NCBI RefSeq assembly: GCF_003669015.1
Contig: NZ_CP033069.1
Span: forward strand, 3,792,501 to 3,856,500
Reading direction: 5' to 3'
Source: Acidovorax sp. 1608163
Lineage (GTDB): Bacteria; Pseudomonadota; Gammaproteobacteria; Burkholderiales; Burkholderiaceae_C
Length of the DNA: 64,000 nucleotides
In this document: one piece after another, positions 17,634 to 28,438 of the stretch
Numbering within the stretch: the first letter of the stretch is position 1
Layout: every line of letters starts with the position of its first letter
Notes under the pieces: generated by a model
What the model was told of the DNA's origin: nothing
The model's input: the letters and a program-made list of their open reading frames with translations, nothing else
The model's database searches: none
Translations under genes and position numbers: made by a program

Positions 17634-19115
17634 CTACACCCCACCCAACACCTGCAGCGCCGGACTCCCAGGTGCCAGCTGCTGCAACTGCGGCCCTAAC
17701 AAAGCCGCCTGCTCCCGCCGCCCCGCATGGCACAGGGCAGACACCAACATGCCCAGCGTCTCGCCCAACTCCGGATGCGTAGGCGCCGTCTTGTGCAAAG
17801 CGTTGAACAGCTTTTCCGCATCGCCCCACTGGTGCGCACGGGCAAAGCGGCGGGACAAGCGGGCCATGTCTTCCGGTTGCAAACGGGCACCGGGCTTGGC
17901 TTTCTCAAAATAGGTGCGATAGCTTGCGTGCTGAAACTGCAGCGTCTGCTCGTCATGCGCCTGCAGGCGGAAGATGCGCCGCGCAGCGCGGTGAAAGTCC
18001 TCGCTGTCGGGCCACAGCGACGCCGTCTTGAACCACGCGCTCAGCACCTTCTGGTCTTGCGGGCGCAGCTTGGCCGCTGCGCGCCACTGGCCCAAGGCCT
18101 GCTCAAACTTCATGCCCTGGGCCAGGCGCTGGGCGCTGGCTACGTGGGCGTCAAAGCCATCGTCGGCTGCGGCATCGGCCTCCTCCTGCGTCACCGGCAC
18201 CTCCAGCGGCTTGCGGCGCACCAGCATGACCAGCGCCATGAGCGAAGCACCCGCCAGCAGGCCGCCCAAGTGGGCCATATAGGCCACACCCTTGCCGCTG
18301 AGCCAGTGCTGCAGCAACTCGTTCGCAATCCACGCGGGCAGCAGCAACAACGCAGGGGCCGTGACGTAGTTGAAGTAGAAAAACAGCTGGTAGAAAAACC
18401 GCACCCGACGCAAGCGGTACAGCACGGCATACATGCCCATCAGGGCCGACACCGCCCCCGAGGCGCCCAAGCCATAACTGCCCATGCCCGCATAGGCCCA
18501 GCCCGCCAGCAGCGAGCCCCCCAGGCCGCCCAGCAGATAGAACGCCAGGTACAGGCCGCGCCCCAACGCCAGCTCGACGGAGAAGCCAAACAGAAACAAA
18601 AACACCATGTTGCCGATGAGGTGCCCGTTGCTGCCGTGCAAGAACGTGGCCGTGAGCCAGGTGACCGGGCGCAGCTCAGCATCTTTGGCATAGCTTTGCG
18701 CCCACTTGCGGGTGAAGGGAGCGGGCAGTCGGCCTTCGTACTGCGTGCGGGCGGACTTCCAGTCCATGTAGTGCGCGTCCTGCAAGGGCACAAAGCCTGG
18801 GCTTTTCAGGCGCTGCTGAAAGCCGTCTTCCTGCTCCATCCAGCGCAACAGCATGCGGTAGTTGCCCGCCTTTTGCAGCGCACGGGCCTCCTTGAGGTGC
18901 TTGTCGCGGGTTTCCTCCAGCCAGGCCACAAAGCGGGGCACCTCAATGGCGGGCAAGGGGCTGGACACGTAGTAGGTGGCAGCGCGGTCGCGGGCATTTT
19001 CTTCGCTGCGCTGGGGGCCCCAGAACACGATCATGTTGACCAAGATCAGCAGCACGGTCATCCACGGCGGGTTGCGCCAAGTGGGGCGGTGTTCCAGGGG
19101 TATGGCGTAAAACAT
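17634..19115 (-). CDS. rhomboid-family intramembrane serine protease
   Basis: A 493-residue membrane protease that should cleave substrates within the bilayer. The catalytic dyad is intact: GASG with Ser219 and AHLGG with His282. The oxyanion-side motif is also present (His160, His165 and Asn169 in FLHGSNGHLIGN). The first membrane segment (about 17-33) is separated from the six-helix core by a soluble insertion of some 110 residues rich in charged helices, and the C-terminal 180 residues are soluble and TPR-like. Both extensions exceed a minimal rhomboid and may recruit substrates. The gene stands alone, with a terminator-like hairpin upstream (19188-19223) separating it from the TctC-type gene. 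Confidence 0.92.
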   Translation of the reverse strand: MFYAIPLEHRPTWRNPPWMTVLLILVNMIVFWGPQRSEENARDRAATYYVSSPLPAIEVPRFVAWLEETRDKHLKEARALQKAGNYRMLLRWMEQEDGFQQRLKSPGFVPLQDAHYMDWKSARTQYEGRLPAPFTRKWAQSYAKDAELRPVTWLTATFLHGSNGHLIGNMVFLFLFGFSVELALGRGLYLAFYLLGGLGGSLLAGWAYAGMGSYGLGASGAVSALMGMYAVLYRLRRVRFFYQLFFYFNYVTAPALLLLPAWIANELLQHWLSGKGVAYMAHLGGLLAGASLMALVMLVRRKPLEVPVTQEEADAAADDGFDAHVASAQRLAQGMKFEQALGQWRAAAKLRPQDQKVLSAWFKTASLWPDSEDFHRAARRIFRLQAHDEQTLQFQHASYRTYFEKAKPGARLQPEDMARLSRRFARAHQWGDAEKLFNALHKTAPTHPELGETLGMLVSALCHAGRREQAALLGPQLQQLAPGSPALQVLGGV

Positions 19116-19187
19116 CGGGCGATTTTGCGGGCATTTTGGCGATGTGCGCCCGCAAGGCTACCGCCAGAGGCCCTTGGTGGGTTGCAA

Positions 19188-19223
19188 AAAAGCCCACAGG
19201 GACCAGGATCCCGGTGGGCTTTT
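19188..19223 (-). terminator. terminator of the TctC-type gene
   Basis: AAAAGCCCAC (19188-19197) pairs with GTGGGCTTTT (19214-19223), with GGGA/TCCC pairing inside. On the minus strand it ends in a T-run, as expected after the gene stopping at 19296; the other strand also ends in TTTT. Confidence 0.85.
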
Positions 19224-19295
19224 GGGCCAAGTCCGCGCGGTCAGCGCGGTGGCGGTGAGATGGCGGTGAGCTAAGCAGCAGTGATGCAAAGGTGG

Positions 19296-20300
19296 TTATT
19301 GCGCTACAAACCCGCTGCTCTTGATGATGCGCGACCAGACCTGGGTGTAGGCGTTCTGGCGCGTGGTCAGCTGCTGGGGCGTCATGTACCCCACCGTAAG
19401 GCCCATGGTGGTGAGCTGGCTGTGCACCTCGGGCATGGCCACCACCTTGGCCAGCGCGTTAGAGAAATCGACCACAAACTTCTGCGGCGTGCCTGCGGGG
19501 GCGTAAATGCCGTAGTACGGCAGGTCTTCAAAGCCTTTGAGGCCCAGCTCGTCAAACGTAGGCACATCGGGCATGGCGGCCTGGCGCTTGGTGCCCAGCA
19601 CGGCCACCACATGCACCTTGCCCGCCTTGTGGTTCTCGATGAAGTCCTGCACCGAGGCCACACCCGCGCTGATCTGGTTGCCCAACATGTCAGCCATCAT
19701 GGGGGCGCTGCCCCGGTAGGGGGCAGAGACCAGGTCGATCTGGTACTTCTCGCCCACCAGCTTGACCAGGAACTCGGGCGTGGAGGCCGGGGCCGGGATG
19801 CCCACCGCGCCTTTGCCCTTGCCCTGCGCCTTGACCCAGGCCACATAGTCGTTGAACGACTTGGCCGGGGTGCCACCCGAGACGGCGAACGCGTTCACAA
19901 ACGTGGCAAAGCCGCCCACTGAGACAAAGTCATGCACCGGGTCGTAGCCGGGGTTTTTGATGACCTGGGGGAGGATGGAGATGGTGTGGTCGTGCGACAG
20001 AAACAGCGTGTGGCCGTCGGCGGGCGATGCCTTGAGCGCCTGGGCCGCAATCTGGCCGCCCGCGCCGGGGCGGTTGTCCACCACCACGGGCATGCCCAGC
20101 TCGTCCTTGAGCTTTTCAGCCAGCAGGCGGGCGATGGCGTCGGTACCGCCGCCGGGCGGAAAACCCACCAGAATGCGCACCGGCTTGGCCGACTGGGCAG
20201 ATTGGGCCATCGCAAGCCCCATCGAGAGGGCGGCACCCAGCACCAGAGTGGCGCGGGCAGCACGCAGCAAACCGCTGCGGCGCGAGAGGAAGGATGTCAT
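19296..20300 (-). CDS. Bug/TctC-family periplasmic solute-binding protein
   Basis: The 334-residue product is a tripartite-tricarboxylate-type (Bug) binding protein. A signal peptide covers about residues 1-32 (Arg-rich start, hydrophobic core, AMAQSA). The mature start PVRILVGFPPGGGTDAIARL and the following VVVDNRPGAGGQIAA are family hallmarks of the carboxylate-binding cleft. I chose the ATG at 20298-20300, with GGGAG seven bases upstream. No TctA or TctB membrane genes are nearby, which is normal: Comamonadaceae and Bordetella encode many orphan Bug proteins. The ligand cannot be deduced. The gene follows argH after 38 bases on the same strand and could share its transcript. Confidence 0.9.
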   Translation of the reverse strand: MTSFLSRRSGLLRAARATLVLGAALSMGLAMAQSAQSAKPVRILVGFPPGGGTDAIARLLAEKLKDELGMPVVVDNRPGAGGQIAAQALKASPADGHTLFLSHDHTISILPQVIKNPGYDPVHDFVSVGGFATFVNAFAVSGGTPAKSFNDYVAWVKAQGKGKGAVGIPAPASTPEFLVKLVGEKYQIDLVSAPYRGSAPMMADMLGNQISAGVASVQDFIENHKAGKVHVVAVLGTKRQAAMPDVPTFDELGLKGFEDLPYYGIYAPAGTPQKFVVDFSNALAKVVAMPEVHSQLTTMGLTVGYMTPQQLTTRQNAYTQVWSRIIKSSGFVAQ

Positions 20301-20338
20301 GCAAAGGCTCCCGAAGTGGTGGTGTTGCTTTGCAAAAA

Positions 20339-21826
<1,488 letters not shown>

Positions 21827-21877
21827 GGGAGGGCAATAATTGGATGGTTCAGACACCCGGACTGCCCGGATGCCGCA

Positions 21878-23080
21878 ATGCAAAACACCCAAATTTTATC
21901 GACCCCGCCCCCCGCTCCGGCACAAGCGCCCTCTTTTGGGCCTGCGCAGCCGTCTGCGCAAGGGGGCAAAGCACCTGCGGGACGGGCTTTGGTGTTTGAC
22001 GCCTGCCAGCTGGGCGTGGTGCTGCGCGCCGTGCTGTTTGTGGAAGCCGTAGTGGGTGTGGGCACCATGTTCGGGGCCGAGACCTTTTACCAGTGGCTGG
22101 CCAATGTGGCCCTGATCACTGGAGGTGCCCTGCCCGCCACGCTGGCCTGGCTGGGCACGGCCTGCAGCATGAAAACGATGCTGCAGCGCCTGGGCACCGC
22201 CCACCAGTACACCGCGGGGGTGTTGCTGGGGGCGCTGGCAGGGGCCTATGCCTGCGCCATGCTCAAGCTGGCTGGGGTGGCCCCAGGCACCTCGCCCTGG
22301 CTAGCGAGCGCGGCCTCTGGGGCACTGCTGGCGGCCATGCTGGTGGCAGCGCTGGTGCTGCGCGCACGGGGCCGCACACCCGCAGCCACCACAGCGCGCC
22401 TCACGGAGCTGCAGTCGCGCATTCGCCCGCATTTTTTGTTCAACACCCTCAACAGCGCCATTGCCCTGGTACGCGAAGAGCCCGCCAAGGCCGAGTCGCT
22501 GCTGGAGGACCTGAGCGACCTGTTCCGGCACGCCCTTGTCGAACAGGGCGAATCGGTCACGCTGGCCGAAGAAATCACCCTGGCCAAGCGCTACCTGGCC
22601 ATTGAAGAAGTGCGCTTTGGCCACCGACTGCAAGTGCAATGGAACCTGGACCCACGCACTGATGCCGCTCGACTGCCACCACTGCTGCTGCAGCCGCTGG
22701 TGGAAAACGCGGTCAAGCACGGGGTCGAGCTGAGCCCGCGCGGCGGCAAGCTGCGGGTGCTGACCGAACTGCGCGGCAGCCGCGTGGTGGTGCGCATCAC
22801 CAACACTTTGCCGCCGTCGCACATCAAGACAGAAGGAATGTCGCGCGGCCACGGCATTGCGCTGGCCAATGTGCGCGCCCGCCTGGCGCTGCTGCACGAT
22901 GTGCAGGGCGAATTCACCGCCGGGGTGCAGGATGGCCTCTACCAAGTGCGCATCACTCTGCCCGTAGAAGGCACCATGCGCCGCGCCCTGAAAGCCGAGC
23001 AAGCCCTGGCCGAACGCAAGGCGCAGCGCAAACCGCGCCGCCCCGCCCCCAGGCCCACCTCCAAAAGCCCTGCGCCATGA
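21878..23080 (+). CDS. LytS/AlgZ-type sensor histidine kinase
   Basis: The 400-residue protein has four membrane segments (about 45-65, 75-93, 112-131, 141-161) and a His_kinase (PF06580-type) domain. The phospho-acceptor is His185 in [11 protein letters not shown]; the ATP-binding part includes [11 protein letters not shown] and a late [13 protein letters not shown] glycine-rich stretch. Its stop overlaps the start of the LytTR regulator by four bases (ATGA), so the two form one translationally coupled operon. The start ATG at 21878 leaves a proline-rich N-terminus before the first helix. The arrangement with argH matches Pseudomonas FimS/AlgZ-AlgR, regulators of type IV pili and exopolysaccharide; whether that role holds here is inference, though type IV pilus chemosensory genes occur 20 kb away. 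Confidence 0.92.
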   Translation: MQNTQILSTPPPAPAQAPSFGPAQPSAQGGKAPAGRALVFDACQLGVVLRAVLFVEAVVGVGTMFGAETFYQWLANVALITGGALPATLAWLGTACSMKTMLQRLGTAHQYTAGVLLGALAGAYACAMLKLAGVAPGTSPWLASAASGALLAAMLVAALVLRARGRTPAATTARLTELQSRIRPHFLFNTLNSAIALVREEPAKAESLLEDLSDLFRHALVEQGESVTLAEEITLAKRYLAIEEVRFGHRLQVQWNLDPRTDAARLPPLLLQPLVENAVKHGVELSPRGGKLRVLTELRGSRVVVRITNTLPPSHIKTEGMSRGHGIALANVRARLALLHDVQGEFTAGVQDGLYQVRITLPVEGTMRRALKAEQALAERKAQRKPRRPAPRPTSKSPAP

Positions 23081-23826
23081 ACATACTGATCGTTGACGAC
23101 GAAGCCCTGGCCCGAAGCCGCTTGCGCACGCTGCTGAGCGACTGCGCCGACACCCTGCGCACCACCGTGGCCGAGGCCAGCAACACAGGCGAAGCCCTGG
23201 GCCTGCTCAGCCCGACAGGGGGGCGCGGGTTTGACGTGGTGCTGCTGGACATCCACATGCCGGGGCAAGACGGCCTTTGCCTGGCCCACGCCATACAGGC
23301 CCTGCCGCAGCCGCCTGCCGTGGTGTTCGTCACCGCCCACGCCGACCATGCCGTGAGCGCCTTTGAGCTGGACGCAGTGGACTACCTCACCAAGCCCGTG
23401 CGCCGCGAACGCCTGCAGCAAGCACTGGCCAAGGTACAGCGCCTGCAGCGGCCTGCCACCCCGGCCGCCATCTCCACCGTGCCCGAGGGCGAGACCCTGG
23501 TCATCCAGGACCGGGGCCGTACCGAGCGCCTGGCGCTGGCCGAAGTGCTGTACTTCAAGGCCGAACAAAAGTACGTCACCGTGCGCACGGCCACCCGCAG
23601 CTTCATCATGGATGGCTCGCTGAGCGAGCTGGAGACACGCTACGGCACACGCTTCATGCGCATCCACCGCAACGCGCTGGTGGCCCGCCGCGCACTGCGC
23701 GCGCTGGAGAAGCACTACGACCCCGAAGAAGGCGAAGGCTGGGCCGTGCGCCTGCAAGGCTCCACAGAGGTGCTTTCGGTATCGCGCCGGCAAGTGGCGG
23801 CGGTGCGTGAGGAGCTCGCGCGATAA
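23077..23826 (+). CDS. LytTR-family response regulator (AlgR-like)
   Basis: The 249-residue partner of the upstream kinase has a receiver domain (residues 1-125, acidic pair Asp7-Asp8, phosphorylation site Asp58 in LLDIHMPG, conserved Lys in YLTKPV). A LytTR DNA-binding domain occupies about 145-245, with FKAEQKYVTVRT and FMRIHRNALV typical of the AlgR/AgrA fold. The ATG overlaps the kinase stop. In Pseudomonas the equivalent gene is followed by hemC; here a DUF2946 gene and an outer-membrane receptor follow, so local targets could include metal uptake genes, but no operator was identified. Confidence 0.93.
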   Translation: MNILIVDDEALARSRLRTLLSDCADTLRTTVAEASNTGEALGLLSPTGGRGFDVVLLDIHMPGQDGLCLAHAIQALPQPPAVVFVTAHADHAVSAFELDAVDYLTKPVRRERLQQALAKVQRLQRPATPAAISTVPEGETLVIQDRGRTERLALAEVLYFKAEQKYVTVRTATRSFIMDGSLSELETRYGTRFMRIHRNALVARRALRALEKHYDPEEGEGWAVRLQGSTEVLSVSRRQVAAVREELAR

Positions 23827-23896
23827 GCGCTTTGAAGCACGGAGCCCCTGCGCCAGCGCAAAGCAGCGTGCCAAGCGCCCGGCATAATCGCCCGCC

Positions 23897-24265
23897 ATGC
23901 CACTGCCACGCACCTTCTTCCTCTTGCGCCTTGTGCGCCTGTGGGTGCTGGCGTGGTTCGTTGCCTCCATCGGCGTGGCGGTGGCATCGCCGCTGGTGCA
24001 TCCGCAGTCGCTCGAGGTCATTTGTTCGGGCTCGGGCGCCATCAAATGGCTGGTGCAAACCGACGACGGTGCCGTAGAGATGGGCGCCACGGGCATGGAC
24101 TGCCCTTTGTGCGTGCAGGCCAACGGGGCACCGCCCCCGGCCCCTGGCCTGCCCCCATTGCCCACCAGCCCGCTGGCCCACGCAGTGCAACCGGTGCCTG
24201 CAGCGCGCATCGCCGCAGCCACTGCGGCGCCGCTGCCAGCGCGCGGCCCGCCTTCCTTCCTCTGA
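23897..24265 (+). CDS. DUF2946 family small exported protein
   Basis: A 122-residue protein with an N-terminal hydrophobic segment (about 10-30) followed by a short exported region. The motif MDCPLC near residue 72, the SPLAHAVQPVPAARIA stretch and the end ARGPPSFL are features of DUF2946 proteins. The function is not established; members are often encoded beside TonB-dependent receptors for copper or other metals, and the paired cysteines suit metal binding. Here the gene lies 147 bases before such a receptor on the same strand. CATAAT just upstream (about 23883) could be part of a -10 box. Confidence 0.78.
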   Translation: MPLPRTFFLLRLVRLWVLAWFVASIGVAVASPLVHPQSLEVICSGSGAIKWLVQTDDGAVEMGATGMDCPLCVQANGAPPPAPGLPPLPTSPLAHAVQPVPAARIAAATAAPLPARGPPSFL

Positions 24266-24289
24266 TCCGTTCGCTTTCTGCGCGCACCT

Positions 24290-24304
24290 GACGGCCCTGC
24301 CGTC
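24290..24304 (+). terminator. small hairpin between DUF2946 and receptor genes
   Basis: GACGGC and GCCGTC form a 6-bp stem around CCT, 24 bases after the DUF2946 stop. There is no T-run, so it may be only a partial terminator within the operon. Confidence 0.3.
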
Positions 24305-24412
24305 GGGGCCAGCAGGCCTTCGTTCGTTTGCACGGCAGGCCCCCACGGCAGCCCCAGTAGCCATCCTGGGCGCCGCGGTTGGCGGCACTGCCGTTTTCAG
24401 AGTGCTTTTTTC

Positions 24413-26725
24413 ATGTCGTCCATTGCTTCGCGCCGCGCTGCGGCTATGGGTGCCGCTGCGCGCCTGCCCCTTTTGAATGCCCCTCTTTGCACCCGCAAGG
24501 AGCCGCCCAACCCACGGAGCCCTCTGAGGCCCCCGGGCCCATTGAGCCCCCTCAGTGCCAGCCTTTCGGTGGCACTGGCCCTGTTGCCAATACTGGTCGC
24601 CCCCACCGCCCAGGCCCAAAACGCGACAGCGGCAGAAACAACCCCCGCCCTGCCTGTGGTGGAGGTGATGGGCAGCGGCGCCACGGCCAACGGCAAGCTC
24701 CATCTGGACACCCCCGTGGACACCGGCAGCCGCTTGGGCCTGACAGCGCGAGAAAACCCGGCCTCCGTCACCGTGGTGGACCGATCCACCATCGATGCAC
24801 GCGGCGCGCAGAACACGCAAGAGATCCTGCGGGCCATCCCTGGCGTGGTGGCGCACAACGCCCCGGGCTCCATGGCCGCGCACTACCGGGGGTTTACCGC
24901 CAACTCGGTGGCGCAGCTCTACAACGGCATCAACCCGCAGTACGGCAGCGCCACGCGCGCGGTCGACAGCTGGATCTATGACCGCGTCGAAGCCATCGGC
25001 GGCGCGTCCAGCTTCCTGTACGGCTCGGGCGGCGTAGGCGGCTCCATCAACTACATCACCAAGACGGCCGAGCGCAGCGACTTTGCCGAAGGGCAGGTGC
25101 GCCTGGGCTCGTACGGCCTGAAAGAGGTGTCCGTGGGGCTGAACCGCCGAATCGCAGGCGGCGAACAAAGCGCGAGCCCAGCGCACTATGCACGCATCGA
25201 CATCAACCACCGCGACGCAGGCAGCTGGACCCACGGCACCCAAACCCAGGCCACGCAGCTGGCAACCTCGCTGCTGTCGGACCTGGGCGGCGGCCTCACC
25301 CACACCCTGGCCTACGAGTACCAGAAGGACCATGTGGACCGCCCCTACTGGGGCACGCCAGTGCTGAACCCCGCCGTGGGCGCGCTGGCCATTGACCCGG
25401 CCACGCGCTTTCAGAACTACAACAGCGCCGACGGCATGTACGAGCACCGCGTGCAGTGGCTGCGCTCGGTAGCGCAATGGCGCGTGTCCGACGCGCTGCA
25501 GCTCAAGAACACGCTGTATGCCTACGACGCGCTGCGCGACTACCGCAACGTGGAGATCTACACCTTCAACGCCACCAACACAGCCGTCACCCGCACATCG
25601 CCCTATCTGCAGCGCCACGACCAGCAGCTGGTGGGCAACCGCCTGGAAGGCAACTACCAAGGCCAGCTGGCGGGCCACAAAAGCGACTGGGCCTTTGGCC
25701 TGGACGTGAGCGTGAACAAACAGACGCGCTTCCCGCTCGGCCCCTCGGTCACGGTAGGAACGGTCAACCCCTACCACTTCTCCACCGAGAACTTCTTCGA
25801 CATCCCGGGCATGTCGCCCTTGTGGAGCCCCGACAAGGACAACAAGATCACCAACACCGCGCTGTACCTGGAAAACCGCACGGCCGTGGTGCCCGGCGTG
25901 AACCTGGTCACCGCGTTGCGGCACGAGCGCATTGCACTGGACCTGGTGAACCGCCGCGCCGTGACGGCCACCGCACCCGCCACCTTTAGCCGCAGCTACC
26001 ACCCCACCACCGGCCGCCTGGGTGTGGTGTGGGACATTGCCCCTGGCGCCAACCTGTACGCGCAGGCCTCCAACGCAGCCGACCCACCCTCGGGCTCGCT
26101 GGCATCGGCCTCGTTTGCCGATGTGCGCAACAACAGCGAGCTGACCACGGGCCGCCAGGTCGAGGTGGGCAGCAAGTTCGACTTCTGGGGTGGCAAGGGC
26201 AGCGCCACGGTGGCGGTGTTTGACATCCGGCGCAAGAACATGGCCTCGCAAGACCCGTCCAACCCGAACCTCACGGTGCTGGTGGGCGAGCAGTCATCCA
26301 AGGGGGTGGAACTGTCAGCGGGCATCCGCCCCACGCCGCAGTGGCAACTGCAGGGCAACCTGTCGCTGATCCGCGCGCGGTATGAGAACTTTGTGCAGGG
26401 CGGCGTCTCGCGCGCAGGCAACGTGCCGCAGCTGGTGCCACAGCAAGTGGCCAACCTGTGGGCGTCCTATGCCATCACACCCACCGTCACGGCGAGCGCA
26501 GGGGTACGCCATGTGGGCAAGGTGTATGGCAACGCAGCCAACACCAAGTTCTGGCCGTCGTACACGCTGCTGGACCTGGGGCTGGCCTGGAAGATCAACA
26601 AGACCACCACGCTCACGGGCCGCGTGCGCAATGCCACCGACCGCCTCTACGCAGAAGAGACACGCGACCAGGTCTACCTGGGCGCACCGCGCACGCTGGA
26701 CGTGACGCTGCACACCGCGTTTTAA
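24413..26725 (+). CDS. TonB-dependent outer-membrane receptor (siderophore/metal type)
   Basis: A 770-residue outer-membrane transporter. A hydrophobic signal segment ends near AQAQN (residue 70), preceded by an unusually long Arg/Pro-rich leader, so a start further downstream is possible (second ATG at 24446). The plug domain spans about residues 105-220 (ENPASVTVVDRSTIDARG, TQEILRAIPGVV, SSFLYGSGGVGGSINYITK). The barrel follows and ends TLDVTLHTAF-like in VTLHTAF, with a terminal Phe as expected for outer-membrane insertion. Features resemble ferric-siderophore receptors. Downstream after 15 bases comes a PepSY membrane protein, a frequent partner in siderophore-iron release; the DUF2946 neighbour hints at metals. 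The ligand is unproven. Confidence 0.9.
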   Translation: MSSIASRRAAAMGAAARLPLLNAPLCTRKEPPNPRSPLRPPGPLSPLSASLSVALALLPILVAPTAQAQNATAAETTPALPVVEVMGSGATANGKLHLDTPVDTGSRLGLTARENPASVTVVDRSTIDARGAQNTQEILRAIPGVVAHNAPGSMAAHYRGFTANSVAQLYNGINPQYGSATRAVDSWIYDRVEAIGGASSFLYGSGGVGGSINYITKTAERSDFAEGQVRLGSYGLKEVSVGLNRRIAGGEQSASPAHYARIDINHRDAGSWTHGTQTQATQLATSLLSDLGGGLTHTLAYEYQKDHVDRPYWGTPVLNPAVGALAIDPATRFQNYNSADGMYEHRVQWLRSVAQWRVSDALQLKNTLYAYDALRDYRNVEIYTFNATNTAVTRTSPYLQRHDQQLVGNRLEGNYQGQLAGHKSDWAFGLDVSVNKQTRFPLGPSVTVGTVNPYHFSTENFFDIPGMSPLWSPDKDNKITNTALYLENRTAVVPGVNLVTALRHERIALDLVNRRAVTATAPATFSRSYHPTTGRLGVVWDIAPGANLYAQASNAADPPSGSLASASFADVRNNSELTTGRQVEVGSKFDFWGGKGSATVAVFDIRRKNMASQDPSNPNLTVLVGEQSSKGVELSAGIRPTPQWQLQGNLSLIRARYENFVQGGVSRAGNVPQLVPQQVANLWASYAITPTVTASAGVRHVGKVYGNAANTKFWPSYTLLDLGLAWKINKTTTLTGRVRNATDRLYAEETRDQVYLGAPRTLDVTLHTAF

Positions 26726-26740
26726 AGGCAAAGGCTCACC

Positions 26741-28438
26741 ATGCGGCACGCCAAACGCTGGCTCTATCTGGTTCACCGCTGGCTGGGGGTGCTGCTGTGC
26801 AGCTTCTTTGCCATGTGGTTCGTCTCCGGCTTGGTGATGATGTACGTGGGCTACCCCAAGCTCACGCACACCGAGCGCCTGGAACACCTGCCGCCCTTGC
26901 GTGGCGTGCCTGTGGCGCTGGAGCCCACTCAGGCGCTGCAAGCGGCCGCTTTGGCAGGCCCGTTGCAGGAGTTGCGCCTGGCCGTGGCCAGCGGCGGGCG
27001 GGCGGTGTACCTGGCCACGCCAGCAGCACCCGACGAGGGCGCGCAAGGCAAACGCCCCCGCAATACAGCCCCGGTGGTCATCGATGCCAACACCGGCGCC
27101 GTGCTGCGCGAGGTATCAGCCGAGCACGCCATGGCTTCGGCCCAAGCCTTTGCTAAGGCCAGTGCAGGCGGGGCCATGCCACGCCATTTGGGGCAGATAG
27201 ACGAGGACGCCTTCACCCACTCACGGGCGCTGGACATGCACCGCCCTCTGCATGTGCTGGCCTTGCCCGATGAGGCAGGCACCTGGCTCTACGTGTCAGG
27301 CACCACGGGCGAGGTGGTGCGCGATGCCCCACGCACCGAACGGCTCTGGAACTACGTTGGCACCTGGGTCCATTGGCTCTACCCCCTGCGCGGCAACGCC
27401 TTCAACGCCTACTGGGCCGACATCGTGAACTGGCTGTCCATCGCCGGCACGGTACTGGCCCTCACCGGCACGGTGGTTGGCGTGCTGCGCTGGCGCTTTG
27501 CAGGCCCGCGCTACAAAAGCGGGGCCCGCTCGCCCTACCCCGGTGCCATGCTGCGCTGGCACCACACGGTGGGCCTGCTGTTTGCGCTGGTGACCATCAC
27601 CTGGATCTTCAGCGGCCTCATGTCCATGAACCCCTGGAAGGTGTTTGACAGCGGCGCCCCCGCCTTGCGCACTGGGGGCATGCAGGGTGGACCGCTGCAG
27701 ATCAGCACTGCGACAAACACGCCGCTGGCTTCGGTGCAGGCCCTGCTGGCCAACGCCACCCCGAATACCCGTGAACTGCGCTGGGTGCGCACCGCAGGCC
27801 ACACCCTGGTGCAGGCCTGGGGCCCCACCAGTGCGCCCACTGTGCTGAATGCCGCCACCGCACAGCGCTACACCCTGGAGCCCGAAGCCCTGGCCGCCGC
27901 CGCTGCGCGCCTGCTGGATGCACCGGTACAACGCATCGAAACCCTGACCGACTACGACCTGCATTACTACGACCGCGCCGCCCACACCATGACCGGCGGC
28001 ACCGACAAGCCCCTGCCGGTGCTGCGCGTGGTGTTTGCCGATGCGCATGCCACCTGGGTGCACATGGACCCCCACACCGGCGCCGTGCTGGGCCGCACCG
28101 ACAGCCACCGGCGCACCAACCGCTGGCTGTTTGGCATGCTGCACAGTTGGGACTGGCTGCCCTTGCTGGAGCGCCGCCCCCTGTGGGATGCTGTGATGAT
28201 CGTGCTGTGCCTGGGCGGCGCAGCCCTGAGCCTGACTGGCGTGGTGGTGGGCTGGCGGCGGCTGGGACACAAGCTGCGTGCGTGGAGCCCCCCACGGGAA
28301 GTACCGGGGAATTCTCTGCTTATCAAACGTGTTTCAAGTGGTTACACTGCGGCCGAATCGCCCATGCGCCCCAGTGCAAGGGCGTCCGGTCCCCCGTCCC
28401 AAGCCCCTGGCTTCACCCATCAGAGAAAAACACGATGA
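26741..28438 (+). CDS. PepSY-associated membrane protein (PiuB/FegB-like)
   Basis: The 565-residue inner-membrane protein starts RHAKRWLYLVHRWLGVLL, the typical first helix of PepSY-TM proteins with conserved histidines in the membrane. Further helices lie near residues 225-250, 275-295 and 480-505; two soluble PepSY-like periplasmic regions separate them. Relatives next to siderophore receptors are thought to reduce or release iron. It follows the receptor gene by 15 bases. The last 50 residues, after WRRLGHKLRAWSP, show no family character and their DNA overlaps a candidate promoter for the next gene; the stop overlaps the next ATG (ATGA). The tail may therefore be an extension past an ancestral stop. 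Confidence 0.88.
   Translation: MRHAKRWLYLVHRWLGVLLCSFFAMWFVSGLVMMYVGYPKLTHTERLEHLPPLRGVPVALEPTQALQAAALAGPLQELRLAVASGGRAVYLATPAAPDEGAQGKRPRNTAPVVIDANTGAVLREVSAEHAMASAQAFAKASAGGAMPRHLGQIDEDAFTHSRALDMHRPLHVLALPDEAGTWLYVSGTTGEVVRDAPRTERLWNYVGTWVHWLYPLRGNAFNAYWADIVNWLSIAGTVLALTGTVVGVLRWRFAGPRYKSGARSPYPGAMLRWHHTVGLLFALVTITWIFSGLMSMNPWKVFDSGAPALRTGGMQGGPLQISTATNTPLASVQALLANATPNTRELRWVRTAGHTLVQAWGPTSAPTVLNAATAQRYTLEPEALAAAAARLLDAPVQRIETLTDYDLHYYDRAAHTMTGGTDKPLPVLRVVFADAHATWVHMDPHTGAVLGRTDSHRRTNRWLFGMLHSWDWLPLLERRPLWDAVMIVLCLGGAALSLTGVVVGWRRLGHKLRAWSPPREVPGNSLLIKRVSSGYTAAESPMRPSARASGPPSQAPGFTHQRKTR
28320..28348 (+). promoter_or_regulatory. candidate promoter inside the end of the PepSY gene
   Basis: TTATCA (28320-28325) and TACACT (28343-28348), 17 bases apart, match sigma-70 boxes at four of six positions each. 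They lie about 90 bases before the small secreted-protein gene, which could give it its own transcript. Confidence 0.32.

Noticed and set aside
24266..24412. A riboswitch ahead of the TonB-dependent receptor
   Set aside because: I found no cobalamin, TPP or other riboswitch landmarks; only a 6-bp hairpin is visible.
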